Assembly: GCA_958295895.1 (NCBI GenBank)
Contig: CATQHI010000002.1
Span: forward strand, 248,001-312,000
Length of the DNA stretch: 64,000 nucleotides
Direction: 5' to 3'
From: Saprospiraceae bacterium
GTDB taxonomy: Bacteria > Bacteroidota > Bacteroidia > Chitinophagales > Saprospiraceae
This document shows positions 54,721 through 64,000 of the stretch, piece by piece. The position numbers were made by a program, and so were the translations under genes. The notes beneath the pieces are model-generated. The model worked only from the letters and a program-made list of their open reading frames with translations, did not search any database and was not told the DNA's origin. The first letter of the stretch is position 1. Every line of letters starts with the position of its first letter.

Positions 54721-56258
54721 ATGCCTATGCGTTACGCTATACTACTCTGGGGGGCTTGTCTGCTGATGGTGGGGTGTCTGGATACGATCGAGGTGGATGA
54801 GGTGCGTATCCGAGCTGAATATGCCGTGCCGCTAGTGGATAGCCGCGTGAACCTCACGGAGCTGGTGGGAGACGTCGATGAGCGACTGCGCCTGACGGTG
54901 GATGCTGACGGACTGCTGCGCTTTAACTACACCGATACCGTGCCGGCGGTAACTAGTGACGAGGTCTTCGATGAGCTGCGGAACCTAGCGCGGGGCCTAC
55001 CGCTACCGATTACGCAGCGGCGTCAAACTTACCCCTTCCCGGCACCGGAGGATACGCGTCTGGATAGCCTACGGACTAAGGCGGGGGCCTTTACGTACAG
55101 TCTGCCGAATCCCTACCCCCGGGCGGTGCGCATCGAACTGACGCTACCGGGCGTGACTCGCGACGGGGTACCTCTGCAAGTACGGGGAGAGCTGCCCGCT
55201 TACAGCGGTAATGGTGACCAGCCTAGGCTAACGAACGTGGATGCGCCCCTAGCTTTTTCCGACTATACGTTCGACCTGAGTGGGGGAGCACTGGTAGTCG
55301 AATACGCGATAAACGGACTGAATGGGGAGGAGCTCGTCCCCGGACGGGGTACAGTGGCAGCCTTTACGGAGCTACAGTTTGACCGCATCGATGGGTACTT
55401 TGGCCGGGCGCCCTATCCGGGGGTGAGTGACCGGCTGGCGATCGACTTTTTTGAGAACTATGAAGGGGGGGGAGATCGACTTCGTGGAACCGCAGATCCG
55501 GGTGCGTATTCGCAATGGCTTCGGAGTACCGGCCCGGGCGGTAGTGGACGAATTGTACGTGGAGACGCTCTCCGGCGACACCGTGCGGGTGACCGGGCAG
55601 GTGGTCGAGGAGGGCTTCGACTTCGATTATCCCCGGGAGCCGGGCGCTTTGGCCTTTACCACCTACATCATCGACGAGACCAATAGCAACCTCAAGGAAC
55701 TACTAGCCGCCCGGCCCACGGCGCTCAACTACCGCATCAGTGCACTGATTAATCCCACGGCAGACGAAGCGATCACCGGCTACCTGCTCGACACCAGCAC
55801 CTACGCGGCCACCATCACGGTGGAGCTGCCGCTGTACGGTGCTACGGCCGACTTTCAGGTGAGGGACAGTTTTGCCGTCAATATTGGGACACAGTATAGG
55901 GAGGTGACGGCGGCCGAGTTTCGGATCACGACGGATAATGAACTGCCCTTCGACCTATCACTGACGGGCACCTTCGTCGACTCCCTCGGCAATATGCTGG
56001 GCGATCTGACGGATGGGGAGCTGCTGGTCATTCAGGCCAGTCCGGTCGATACGGCCGGCAACACCGCGGGGGCGGTACAGGCCACCACCGATATCCCCGT
56101 AGCGGGGAGAGCGGCTGGTGCAACTGCGAGAGGCCAGTACGCTCGTGCTCAACATCACCTTTGCTACCACCGAGCAGGGCACCCGGCCGGTACGGGTTAC
56201 CGACCGGCAGCACCTCCGCGTGCGCATCGGTGCCCGGCTTACCGTAAACGACCAATGA
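54721..56258 (+). pseudogene. Lipoprotein of unknown function with two frameshifts
   Basis: The signal MPMRYAILLWGACLLMVGC has a lipobox Cys at residue 19. The reading frame continues to ENYEGG, shifts at an eight-G run (55465-55472), goes on as EIDFVEPQIRVRIRNGFG, and shifts again near 56105 to end GERLVQLREASTLVLNI ... TVNDQ at 56258. About 510 residues of one coherent protein are obtained, so single-base errors or fresh mutations are likely. Beta-rich composition; family not recognised. Confidence 0.7.
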
Positions 56259-57639
56259 TGCGGGCTCTTCTTCTCGCGCTGGCGCTGGCCCTGCTCGGCG
56301 GCAGCCTCGGGGCACAAAACCTCACCGCCCCTCTGCTAGCCGGTAGCTGGCAGAGCACCTACCATAATCCGGCGATGGTGCACTTCTTACCACAGCGGGT
56401 GACGCTGGGACTACCGGGCGTGGCTAACGACCTGCGGCTACAAAATCTACAGTACGGTGATCTCTTTGTGGAGGAGAATGGGCGCCGCATCCTGGACTTC
56501 ATGGAGCTGGCCCGGGTAGCGAACGAACAGAACACGGTACAGGACGTGTACGGTATCGAGACGCTGGGGCTGGCGGTACAGACCGGTCACCTGGGCCTGA
56601 GCGTCTATCACCGCCTACGGGCGCAGGGGGAGGCAGAGTACGGCAGGGATCTGGTCGAACTGGTCGCCCGGGGGAATGCCCCTTTATCGGACAAACGGTG
56701 GAGCTGGCCCCACGCGGCCAGGTGATCAGTTTTCAGGAGGTAGGGTTCGGAGTGAGCTATGCGCTGAGTGATAAGATCGCCATGGGCGGCCGGCTGAAGT
56801 ATCTGGCGGGTACCAGCACTATTCAGGTGGTGGACGGGGGCAGCTTGCGGCTGCGTACGGAAGAGGAGAACTACGCCCTTACCCTGGAGCAGGAGCTAAC
56901 GGTCAATACGAGCAACGCGCTGGTGTACGAGAGTCTGGACTCCGTCTCCTTTGATTACAATCCCAGCCGGTTAGACCCTAGCGATCTGGCTACCGGCAAT
57001 ACGGGACTTGCCTTCGACCTGGGCGTGGCCGTCAACCTGGACCGACTTCGCCTCAACGCCTCGGTGGTGGACCTAGGGGCCAGCATCGACTGGCAGGACG
57101 ACGTCACCAGCCTACGCTTCACGGGCACCGACGTATTTACCGGACTTGATCTACTAGAAAACTTACTACGCGACACCGTATCACTCGAAACCGCCGTAGA
57201 CAGTCTGCTACTGACCTACGAACCAGAGCGGAGTAGTGAAGGGTACACTACGGAGATCGGCGCGAGCTACTATGTAGGTGGGGAGTACGACATCACCGGG
57301 CGGTTCACGGCGGGCGCCATGCTGGTCCTAGAAGATAGGCTGGACGAGCTCCAGCCTGCCCTGGTCCTGATCGGACGCTATGCGCTTACCGATTGGTTAC
57401 AGGTGGGCCTGAACCTCAACCACCGCCCGGGCATCCGCACCAATCTAGGCCTACACCTCTACGCCACGCCGGGCCGGCTGCGCGTCTTTGCCAGCTCCGA
57501 TAAGTTCATCACGCTGCTTTCCAGCGGCAATACGAGCCTGGCGGGCGTCAGGCTGGGGCTTGCCCTGGCGCTGGGTCAGCGGGCGGAGCGGCCGGGGCGG
57601 AGCCGTTCATCTTTCGCATCTCTTCCCGGATATCGGTGA
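56258..57639 (+). pseudogene. DUF5723-like outer-membrane protein with one frameshift
   Basis: Signal MRALLLALALALLGGSLGAQ. The mature protein opens NLTAPLLAGSWQSTYHNPAMV, typical of DUF5723-type outer-membrane proteins, and continues with beta-strand-rich sequence. The frame shifts near 56670-56695, where NAPLSDKRW should read as ECPFIGQTVELAPRGQ in the other frame. The start overlaps the previous gene's stop, so both belong to one operon. The 3' end overlaps mscL by 92 bases on the opposite strand. Confidence 0.65.
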
Positions 57640-58027
57640 GCAGCTGGATGTCCTTCGGGGTAGGTACGGTCTTATCGCCCGCATCCTCGGCCTTGTCGCG
57701 CAGGGAGTTGATGAAGCGGATCACGATGAACAGGGTAAATGCAATGATCAAAAAGTCGATCAGTGCCTCCAGGAACAGACCGTAGCCGATCACCACGCCG
57801 GGATCAACGACTTCTCCGGCGGCATTGGTCTCCGGAGCCTTAAGCACCCAGGCCAGATCGTGCATCTCGATACCTGCGGTAAGGAAGCCCAGCGGGGGGG
57901 AGATGACCTGCTTGACCAGTACATCGACGATTTTATTGAAGGCCGCACCGATCACTACGCCCACCGCCAGGTCGACCATGTTGCCCTTGACGGCAAACTT
58001 TTTGAATTCAGTTAAAAATCCAGCCAT
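57548..58027 (-). CDS. mscL: Large-conductance mechanosensitive channel
   Basis: Pentameric inner-membrane channel that opens under membrane tension. 159 residues. MAGFLTEFKKFAVKGNMVDLAVGVVIGAAFNKIV is the N-terminal helix and TM1; the second helix is FLIIAFTLFIVIRFIN. An insertion in the periplasmic loop (NAAGEVVDPG) and an Ala/Pro-rich tail (APAAPPADPAPGQAPA) are extra features. Confidence 0.95.
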   Translation of the reverse strand: MAGFLTEFKKFAVKGNMVDLAVGVVIGAAFNKIVDVLVKQVISPPLGFLTAGIEMHDLAWVLKAPETNAAGEVVDPGVVIGYGLFLEALIDFLIIAFTLFIVIRFINSLRDKAEDAGDKTVPTPKDIQLLTDIREEMRKMNGSAPAAPPADPAPGQAPA

Positions 58028-58042
58028 AGCCTTAGATAGCGA

Positions 58043-59017
58043 TTAGTTAATGAGCGCGGCGACCAATAAGGCCAAAGCCGCCGCAAAAAGCAGCAGGTGG
58101 TAAAACTCCGCCCGCGCCGCCTCCTGCCGCACCAGCCAGAGCCCGAAGAGCATCCCCAACGGCACCACCAGCACCTGCGCCGCCGCCGCCCGCACCGTAG
58201 CCATGCAGGCCACCACCAGAGGAGCAAACAGCAGCACCCAGTACACGAAGGATACGTTCTTACTTCCCTCGATGTTGAGCAGCAGCCTACCGCGCTCGCT
58301 GGTCAGCAGCACGATCAGTAGCGGGAGGGCTAGTAGGGCAAGACCGCCCAGTACGTAAGGCATCTCCGTACCAAAATATAGAAATCCAAAACTGCCCACC
58401 TGTAGCGTGTACCACTCCAGAAAATCACCCCGCCAGTACGCGTAAGTACCCGCCAAGAAGTGAGCGATCACCACCCCGCCCAGCAACTGTCCGATCGCCC
58501 GCAGATCGGCCGTACGGAAGATGCTGATGCCCACGATGAAGCAGGGAATGAACACCAAATAAGCGGGCACAAGCAGGGAAGCCAGCCCCAACCACCAGCC
58601 GGCGTTGAAGCGGGCTATTTCCATCGAGCTGCCCTTGTACGTACTACTTAGCGCACCGATCGCCAGCAGCAAAAACAAGTGGGTGAGTAACTGCGGATCG
58701 AAGAAGTGAAAGGCCGGACAAAGCCCCCACACCAGCACCACCCCCAGGCCGGGAAACTGCGTCACGGTGCGCGCAAAACGGTAGCTACTGCAGATGGCGT
58801 TGGCCACGATACCGGCTAGAGCCACCAGTACCGAAGGGGCCAGCGTGGCCAACCAGTAACTCCGGTTAACCCCCGCCATCAGCCAGCTGCCATAATAAGT
58901 GTGGTCTCCCGTGACCGCTGGTACGTCGAAGAAAAACACCGGCAGCTGCAACAGCAGCGCGTAGCCGAACAGAAACAAGCTCGCGTACGACTGGTTAGTG
59001 CGAAACAACGAAAGCAT
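58043..59017 (-). CDS. Multi-span membrane protein of the Bacteroidota DUF6427 type
   Basis: 324 residues with about nine hydrophobic segments. The opening MLSLFRTNQSYASLFLFGYALLL resembles a group of Bacteroidota-specific membrane proteins of unknown function, which I tentatively place in DUF6427. It lies between mscL and batD on the same strand; only one base separates it from batD. No catalytic motif is apparent. Confidence 0.72.
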   Translation of the reverse strand: MLSLFRTNQSYASLFLFGYALLLQLPVFFFDVPAVTGDHTYYGSWLMAGVNRSYWLATLAPSVLVALAGIVANAICSSYRFARTVTQFPGLGVVLVWGLCPAFHFFDPQLLTHLFLLLAIGALSSTYKGSSMEIARFNAGWWLGLASLLVPAYLVFIPCFIVGISIFRTADLRAIGQLLGGVVIAHFLAGTYAYWRGDFLEWYTLQVGSFGFLYFGTEMPYVLGGLALLALPLLIVLLTSERGRLLLNIEGSKNVSFVYWVLLFAPLVVACMATVRAAAAQVLVVPLGMLFGLWLVRQEAARAEFYHLLLFAAALALLVAALIN

Positions 59018-59018
59018 C

Positions 59019-60749
59019 TCAGGGGCGGAGCTGTCGCTCGGTCTCGGTGATCAGATCGACGGCCGTAGCGTAGGTCTCGCCCAGGTCGGCGGCCGAATCC
59101 TGCCCGGCGTAGAGGGCCATCTCGCAGCGGCCCAGCAGGCGGTCGTAGCGGTCGGTCAATCCCCTATCGGCACCGGCCTCGGTCAGTACTTGCTGGATAT
59201 TCTTGCGGCTCAGATCCGCTACCTGTAGCGAGAAGCGGTCGCGTAGGTAGGTCAGCAGCGCCCCCTCCACGGCATCGTAAAACTGCCGGGGCTCCACCTG
59301 CTGTAGGTGCACCCTAGCGTCCTTCAGGCGGGCGGCGGCCACCTTCCCGGCCCGCTCCCGCAGCACCAGCGCCGGGTCGCGGGCATCCCGCTGCTGACGG
59401 TAGCGGGTCCAACCGATAAGGCCACCCCCGAGGAGCAAGGGTAGCAGCATCAGCGCCCAGTACAGCGGCTGGGCAGCCAGGTTGCGCTCGATGCGGGGCC
59501 GGCCAGTAACCTCCGGGGCCGGTAGCAGGGTCAGGGCTTCATCGGCCGTAGTGGCGGTATCGATTGTGTAGGTTTTCTGCCCGCTCCCTCCCGTCACTGC
59601 GACTCCAAAGGTCTCGGGCACTAGCGACACATACGCCTGGCTGTCCGTATTAAAGTAGGTCACGGTAGGTGCCACGGTATACTCACCCCCCCGCTTCGGC
59701 ACCAGCTGGTACTCGAAGGTCTTACGCCCAAACATCCCCGAGGGGCTATCCAAAAATTCCTCCTGCGTCACCTGGGGGTCGTAGATGTTCCAGTTGGCCT
59801 CGTCCACCGGCGTAGGGGCCTCTAACCGCTGCACATCGCCCTGCCCTACCACCTGGAGTACCACCTTAAGGGCATCATCGGTGGTCATGCGGTCGCGGTC
59901 GATCTGTACGTTGGCGGTGTAGGTACCCACCCCACCGCTGAAGTCTGCCGGACGGGGCTGCGGCAGCTCCTGCACGTCGATGTAGACCGTATCGGAGTTG
60001 ACCGGGATTTGCTCCGTATACCGCCGGGTGAAGCTACTATTAGTCCGCAGCCGTACCGCACCGATGACCATGCGGTAAGGGTCGATCTGTAGCCGTCCGC
60101 TCTTGATGGGAAAGAGCGCCATACTCGCCAGCGTGCGCCGCTGGTACTCCCGCCCGCCCTCCATTACGCCCACCGGAGAGGCATCGAAGCGGCGGCGCGG
60201 GCGGGCAAAGAAACCGTCGAGGTCCGGCTCCCGTACCATGTTGCGGGAGATCGGATTGACCGAAGCGTACAGGTTTAGGTCCAGGATGATCTGCTGGCCC
60301 ACGTAGGCTCGGTCGGTCGAGACCTCCACCCGCAGGAAGTTTTCCGGCGCGGCGGTCAGGGCGTTAGTATCTACCTCCAGTACCTCTACGCTTTGGGAAT
60401 TGGCCCGGTAGGTACGGCCGGCAGCGCGTACCGTAGCGGCCCCCACGGTCAGGGTACCGATGCGCTTCGGCTGCAGCATCCAGGAGAGCGTCATTTGGCT
60501 CGTCGCTACCCCGTTGATGATGGTAGTACCGATGGAGCGGTTCGGCCCCTGTAGCACCTCGAAATTCCTGAACTCCGGTGGCGTGAGTTGCTCCCCCTGG
60601 GCGTTGCGTAGCGTCAGGTTGTACTCCACGGTGCTGTTCTTGAGCATCCGCTCCTTGCTGAGTTCGGCGGTGAAGGTGATGTCCTGATGCTGCTGAGCGA
60701 GTAACCCACTCACCTGTAGCAGGAGTATGATAAGTAGCCCCGCACGCAT
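59019..60749 (-). CDS. batD: BatD-family membrane protein
   Basis: 576 residues. Signal peptide MRAGLLIILLLQVSGLLAQ, then a large periplasmic beta-rich region typical of BatD (EYNLTLRNAQGEQLTPPEF, GPNRSIGTTIINGVAT), one membrane helix near residue 465 (YWALMLLPLLLGGGLIGW) and a cytosolic helical tail. It overlaps batC by one base (TGATG). It completes the Bat set whose other members lie at 4.4-8 kb. Confidence 0.9.
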   Translation of the reverse strand: MRAGLLIILLLQVSGLLAQQHQDITFTAELSKERMLKNSTVEYNLTLRNAQGEQLTPPEFRNFEVLQGPNRSIGTTIINGVATSQMTLSWMLQPKRIGTLTVGAATVRAAGRTYRANSQSVEVLEVDTNALTAAPENFLRVEVSTDRAYVGQQIILDLNLYASVNPISRNMVREPDLDGFFARPRRRFDASPVGVMEGGREYQRRTLASMALFPIKSGRLQIDPYRMVIGAVRLRTNSSFTRRYTEQIPVNSDTVYIDVQELPQPRPADFSGGVGTYTANVQIDRDRMTTDDALKVVLQVVGQGDVQRLEAPTPVDEANWNIYDPQVTQEEFLDSPSGMFGRKTFEYQLVPKRGGEYTVAPTVTYFNTDSQAYVSLVPETFGVAVTGGSGQKTYTIDTATTADEALTLLPAPEVTGRPRIERNLAAQPLYWALMLLPLLLGGGLIGWTRYRQQRDARDPALVLRERAGKVAAARLKDARVHLQQVEPRQFYDAVEGALLTYLRDRFSLQVADLSRKNIQQVLTEAGADRGLTDRYDRLLGRCEMALYAGQDSAADLGETYATAVDLITETERQLRP

Positions 60750-61486
60750 CACCACCCCTTCGTTCCGGTACAGCCCTCGCGGTCGGCCTGCCGTAGTCGG
60801 CTCAGCGTCCGTTTTTCCTCCTCGGCGGCGATGCCCAGCTGGCGTTCGGCCTCCTCCCGGCTCATTTGGGGGTTAGCCCCGGCGTTGGCGATCGACTCGC
60901 CGGGCGTCTCCTGCTGGTTCTTGGCGGACTGCTGGTCGTTAGAATTCCCGTCACCGTCCTGCGGTTGTTGCTGGGCGTCCTGTTGTTGCTGCTCGCCGTT
61001 CTGTCCGTCCTGCCCCTGTTGCCCCTGCTGCTGTTGTTGCTGCTGCCCGTCCTGCTGCTCCTGGTCCTGCTGATCTTGTTGGTCCTGTTGCTGCTGTTGT
61101 TGTTGCTGCTGTTCCTGCAGGTCGCGGATCGCCTTGGTCAGGTTATACTTCGTCTCCTGATCATCGGGGGTGATGCGCAGGCTATTCTTGTAGGCTTCCA
61201 CGGCCTGCTCGTAGTTCTCCTGGCGGTAGTAGCTGTCCCCCAGGTTGCGGTAGGCGCGCGAGCGTACGTCGGGGTCTTCGGCCAGTCCGGCGGCCTCCTC
61301 GTAGCGTTTGGCGGCCTCGCTGTACTCCCCGTTTTCGTAGAGGGCATTGCCTAGGTTGTAGTTCCCCTTGGCGCTATTGTCGGCGGTCACGGCATCGGCG
61401 TATTCCTGTTCGGCCTGGGCGTAGTTTTTGTCGTGGTAGGCCTGGTCGCCGCGGCGTAGAGCCCGGTGTGCTTCCTGGGCGTGCAT
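60749..61486 (-). CDS. batC: BatC-like TPR protein with poly-Gln tract
   Basis: Tetratricopeptide-repeat protein. Three TPR-like units follow AHRALRRGDQAYHDKNYAQAE, then a Gln/Asp tract about 50 residues long and a helical C-terminus. The frame begins in the middle of a signal peptide. The real start is probably the ATG at 61541 (MRQSIFTVLLL), which reaches this frame if one base is removed from the five-G run at 61493-61497. That run belongs to a copy of the dispersed repeat. So either the base is an error or the gene is newly broken. Confidence 0.85.
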   Translation of the reverse strand: MHAQEAHRALRRGDQAYHDKNYAQAEQEYADAVTADNSAKGNYNLGNALYENGEYSEAAKRYEEAAGLAEDPDVRSRAYRNLGDSYYRQENYEQAVEAYKNSLRITPDDQETKYNLTKAIRDLQEQQQQQQQQQDQQDQQDQEQQDGQQQQQQQGQQGQDGQNGEQQQQDAQQQPQDGDGNSNDQQSAKNQQETPGESIANAGANPQMSREEAERQLGIAAEEEKRTLSRLRQADREGCTGTKGW

Positions 61487-61488
61487 CA

Positions 61489-61507
61489 GGGCGGGGGCCG
61501 CAGGTGC
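61489..61507 (-). repeat. Dispersed GC-rich repeat, copy 10 (in the batC signal peptide)
   Basis: Consensus plus one extra C. Without that base it reads CTCGPAL in frame between the signal-peptide start and the AQEAHR of BatC. Confidence 0.75.
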
Positions 61508-61580
61508 AGAGTAAGAGGACGGTGAAGATGGACTGGCGCATGGATACTGCGAAGGTACGGTAGGGACTGGGGATGGGGGA

Positions 61581-62353
61581 CTAGCTCAGGAAGCCCCGCA
61601 CCAGCCCCTCCAGCTCCCCCGGCCGCTCCGCATGCACCCAGTGCCCCGCCCCGGCCACCGTAACCAACTGCGCCCGCGGAAAGAGCTCCAGTACCCCCGG
61701 CCAGTCTATATCGCGGATATAGTCGCTCTTGCTACCTCGCACGAAGAGCGCCGGTCCGGGGTAGGGTCTGCCCCGGATGGCCGACCGGCGCGATCAGCTG
61801 CTCATAGTCCCGGTCCAGCACCTCCAGGTTCATGCGCCAGCGGAAGCCGGTATCGTCGCGGCGAGTGAGATTCTTGAGGAGGAACTGCCGTACGCCGGCA
61901 TCGGCTATGTGGGGTTGCATGACAGCATCAGCCTCGCTGCGATCGCTAAGCGTGGCGGGGGTCGAGAGCGTGCAGGGCGGCAAAGACATCGTCGTGGCCA
62001 CGGCCGTACTGGCGGGGAGCCATATCGACCACAATGAGTTTCTCGACGAGTGTGGGGTAGGTCAGCGCCGTCTGCATCGCCACCTTGCCACCCATGCTGT
62101 GGCCCAGCAGGTGACAGCGGTCGATGGTGAGGGTTTCGAGGAGTTCGGCTACGTCCTGCGCCATGAGGGGGTAGGTCATCTCGTCGGCGTGAGGAGAGCG
62201 GCCGTGGTTGCGTAGGTCTACGAGGATTACGGTGTAGTCGGAGGCCCCAGCGGCGGGCCAGGGTCTGCCAGTTGTCGAGGTTGCCGAATAGGCCGTGGAG
62301 GATGACTAGGTGGGGGGCCCGGAGTCTCCGTAGGTTTTGTGGTTGAGCTGCAT
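61581..62353 (-). pseudogene. Alpha/beta hydrolase with several frameshifts
   Basis: Fragments in three frames assemble into one serine hydrolase of about 255 residues: LVILHGLFGNLDNWQ near the start, VDLRNHGRSPH, the nucleophile elbow LLGHSMGGKVAM, LFVRGSKSDYI, and the C-terminal GAGHWVHAE. This resembles the YbfF/MenH-type esterases. Frame changes occur near 62310, 62245, 61955 and 61765, too many for a working gene unless the sequence contains errors. Confidence 0.7.
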
Positions 62354-62364
62354 GCTATAGGTTT

Positions 62365-62440
62365 AACCACAGAGTCGCACAAAGTGGGGCACAGAGTACT
62401 CGGTGTAACTCTGTGCGCTACTCCGTGCTACTCTGTGGTT
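62365..62440. repeat. 33-bp imperfect inverted repeat of CACAGAG type
   Basis: Arms at 62365-62397 and 62408-62440 pair at 28 of 33 positions around a ten-base loop. They begin AACCACAGAGT and end ACTCTGTGGTT and contain CACAGAGT again inside. It lies between the MscS and hydrolase genes and could form a long hairpin in either transcript. Confidence 0.8.
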
Positions 62441-63938
62441 TCAATTTGCTTTGCACCTGCGTCCCCGCCCCCCCTGCTTAGCCTCTTCTGCGGGTTTGAC
62501 CGAGTGGCCATTCGAGGACTGGGTGGTGATGAGGCGGTCCAGACCCTTGCCCGCCACGGATCCAGAGGTCGCGCTGGGGGAAGGGAATCTCGACGCCGCG
62601 CTCGCGGGAACATCTTATCAATGGCGAAGCGGACGTCGCTCTTGATGTCCTCGATGCGGATGAGGTCGCGCGACCAGAAGAGGACGTCGAAATCGAGGGA
62701 GGAGTTGCCGAAGTCGATGAAGCGCACGATGGGCTTCGGGGTCTTCAGGATGCGGGCGTGCTCATCCACCACCTTGAAGAGGATCTCGCGCACCAGCTCG
62801 GTATCGGAGCCGTAAGCCACACCCACCTTGACGTGAAAGCGGGCCTTGCGCTCCACGTGGCTCCAGTTGACGACGTTCTCGCCGATGAGCTTGGAGTTGG
62901 GGACGAAGATGATGATGTCGTCGCGGGTCTCTACCGTAGCCGTGCGGGCACCGATTTTGCGCACCGTACCCACTTCATGATCGGCCACCTCCACCACATC
63001 GCCCCACCATGACGCTGCGCTCGAAGAGGATGATGACGCCGCAGATCAGGTCGTTGAAGGTCTGTTGTAGCCCGATACCGATACCTACTAAGAGTGCCGC
63101 CGCCCCCGTCCATAGTACCAGCAGGTCGAAGCCCGCCGCTTGCAGCACCAGCAGCACGCCGACCACGTAGACGAAGTAAGTGATAAGCCGATTGATGGCG
63201 TACTGGCTGCCCGTATCGACCTTCGAGCGGCGCGGTAGTAGGTTCCTAGGACCAGGTTAGTGATGGTCCATGAGCAACAGTCGCAGAAAGAGGAAGATGG
63301 CCGTTGGCCTGCGCCAGATTACCCAGCGTAATCAGGATACTGTCCTCGTTGATGGGCTCGCTAAAGGGATAGAGTACGTACTTACTCAGGCCCGTATCCT
63401 GTAGTATGATGAGGATGGCCAGGGTATACATCAGGGGGCGCACGGCCCGGAAGCGCTCCGTGGTGTCCCGCTCCGCGTCGCGGGTCTGCTGCGTGGCCGT
63501 ATTCTGTAGGTGCGTATGGTGGTAGCGCTGTACGAGCAGCTCCTCGATCAAAATATCGAGCACATTGGCCACGATGAAGGCCAGTAGCGCCCTTGACAAT
63601 CGTGCTGATGCGGTATGGTCAGGTACACCGGTGGCCCGTCCTCGGTCGAGGCCTGCTGGATGGGCTTCGTCGATGAAGGTGATGTCGAGTGTGAAGAATG
63701 CGTAGAATAGCAATGACCAGTAGGCTCACCAGCGAAAAGCGGATCACGGCCCGCACCCGGGTACGGTTCTTCTCCGACACCGACTCGCGGCCGTAGTACC
63801 AGGGCAGCACCTTGCGCAACAGCAGGGGAGTTCGCCCCCAGCAACAGGAAGGCCGCCAGGCCGATCAGCAGTAACTGATGGGCCGTGACCGTAAAGCCAT
63901 TCACGTCGAGCAGCAGGATGTCCCCGTAATCTGTTCAT
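62441..63938 (-). pseudogene. MscS-family mechanosensitive channel with many frameshifts
   Basis: Fragments in all three minus-strand frames add up to a protein of nearly 500 residues: N-terminal helices (NGFTVTAHQLLLIGLAAFLLLG), then GTGAAALLVGIGIGLQQTFNDLICG-like pore helix sequence (visible as TGAAALLVGIGIGLQQTF), GTVRKIGARTATVETRDD, IIIFVPNSKLIGENVVNWS, and KARFHVKVGVAYGSD. These are the MscS beta and alpha/beta domains. At least six frame changes occur. The ATG at 63938 is a guess. Confidence 0.7.
62453..62470 (+). repeat. Dispersed GC-rich 18-mer, copy 11 (3' end of the MscS gene)
   Basis: GCACCTGCGTCCCCGCCC, 17 of 18 matches, preceded by TTT. It overlaps the last codons of the MscS frame, in opposite orientation to the gene. 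Confidence 0.8.
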
Positions 63939-64000
63939 GGTCGGAGTAAAGTAAGCCGTCTTTTCCGCACGGGATGACAACCCCGCGGCACACCAGCCGT

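Overview
The window looks like chromosomal DNA from a high-GC member of the Bacteroidota, most likely a Lewinella-like Saprospiria. Four things point there: a secreted protease with a type IX secretion (T9SS) C-terminal sorting domain, an HMG-CoA synthase of the mevalonate pathway, split Bat (von Willebrand A) operons, and promoters of the Bacteroidota type (TTTG, about 20 bp, TAnnTTTG). The genus is an inference.

Layout. 0-4.3 kb: proA, methylmalonyl-CoA epimerase, an MFS transporter, purN and a RelE-type toxin-antitoxin pair. 4.4-9.6 kb: a minus-strand Bat cluster (BatD-like, BatA, unknown, BatB) plus a methyltransferase, and a divergent SnoaL-like gene. 9.6-14.2 kb: tRNA-Leu(UAG), tig, clpP, clpX (the protein folding and degradation block) and pdxH. 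14.2-23 kb: small conserved genes, a second MFS protein, an alpha/beta hydrolase, HMG-CoA synthase, two lipoproteins, pdxA and an RND/MMPL exporter. 23-30 kb: a lipoprotein methyltransferase, dacB, a 1076-residue T9SS protease, rpmH (51 aa), dtd and truA. 30-33.6 kb: a two-gene FAD/Fe-S electron-transfer module. 33.6-37.8 kb: a lower-GC accessory island with degenerate genes, a TIGR04255 gene and a dead IS element with intact ends. 37.8-46.3 kb: S1/P1 nuclease, GH3 glycosidase, katE and katG. 46.3-57.6 kb: an AAA ATPase, two paralogous lipoproteins, hflX, an AbiE-like pair, an M29 aminopeptidase, an exonuclease-like protein, an HD/PycTM-like membrane protein and two frameshifted envelope genes. 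57.5-64 kb: mscL, a membrane protein, batD and batC (the other half of the Bat system), then a hydrolase and an MscS channel broken by many frameshifts.

The most unusual signal is a dispersed GC-rich 18-mer, consensus GCACCTGCGGCCCCGCCC. At least 14 good copies lie on both strands. Several sit directly upstream of start codons in one fixed orientation, apparently as the spacer of a Bacteroidota promoter. Others lie inside coding sequence in different reading frames, in signal peptides, linkers and protein ends. Three further repeat types occur: a REP-like hairpin with compensatory changes, a 7-bp tandem repeat, and a 33-bp CACAGAG inverted repeat. Many promoters place the -7 box only 2-6 nt from the ATG, which suggests frequent leaderless transcripts. 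Several frameshifts fall in homopolymers (55-57 kb and 61.5-64 kb), so sequence error is as likely as gene decay there.
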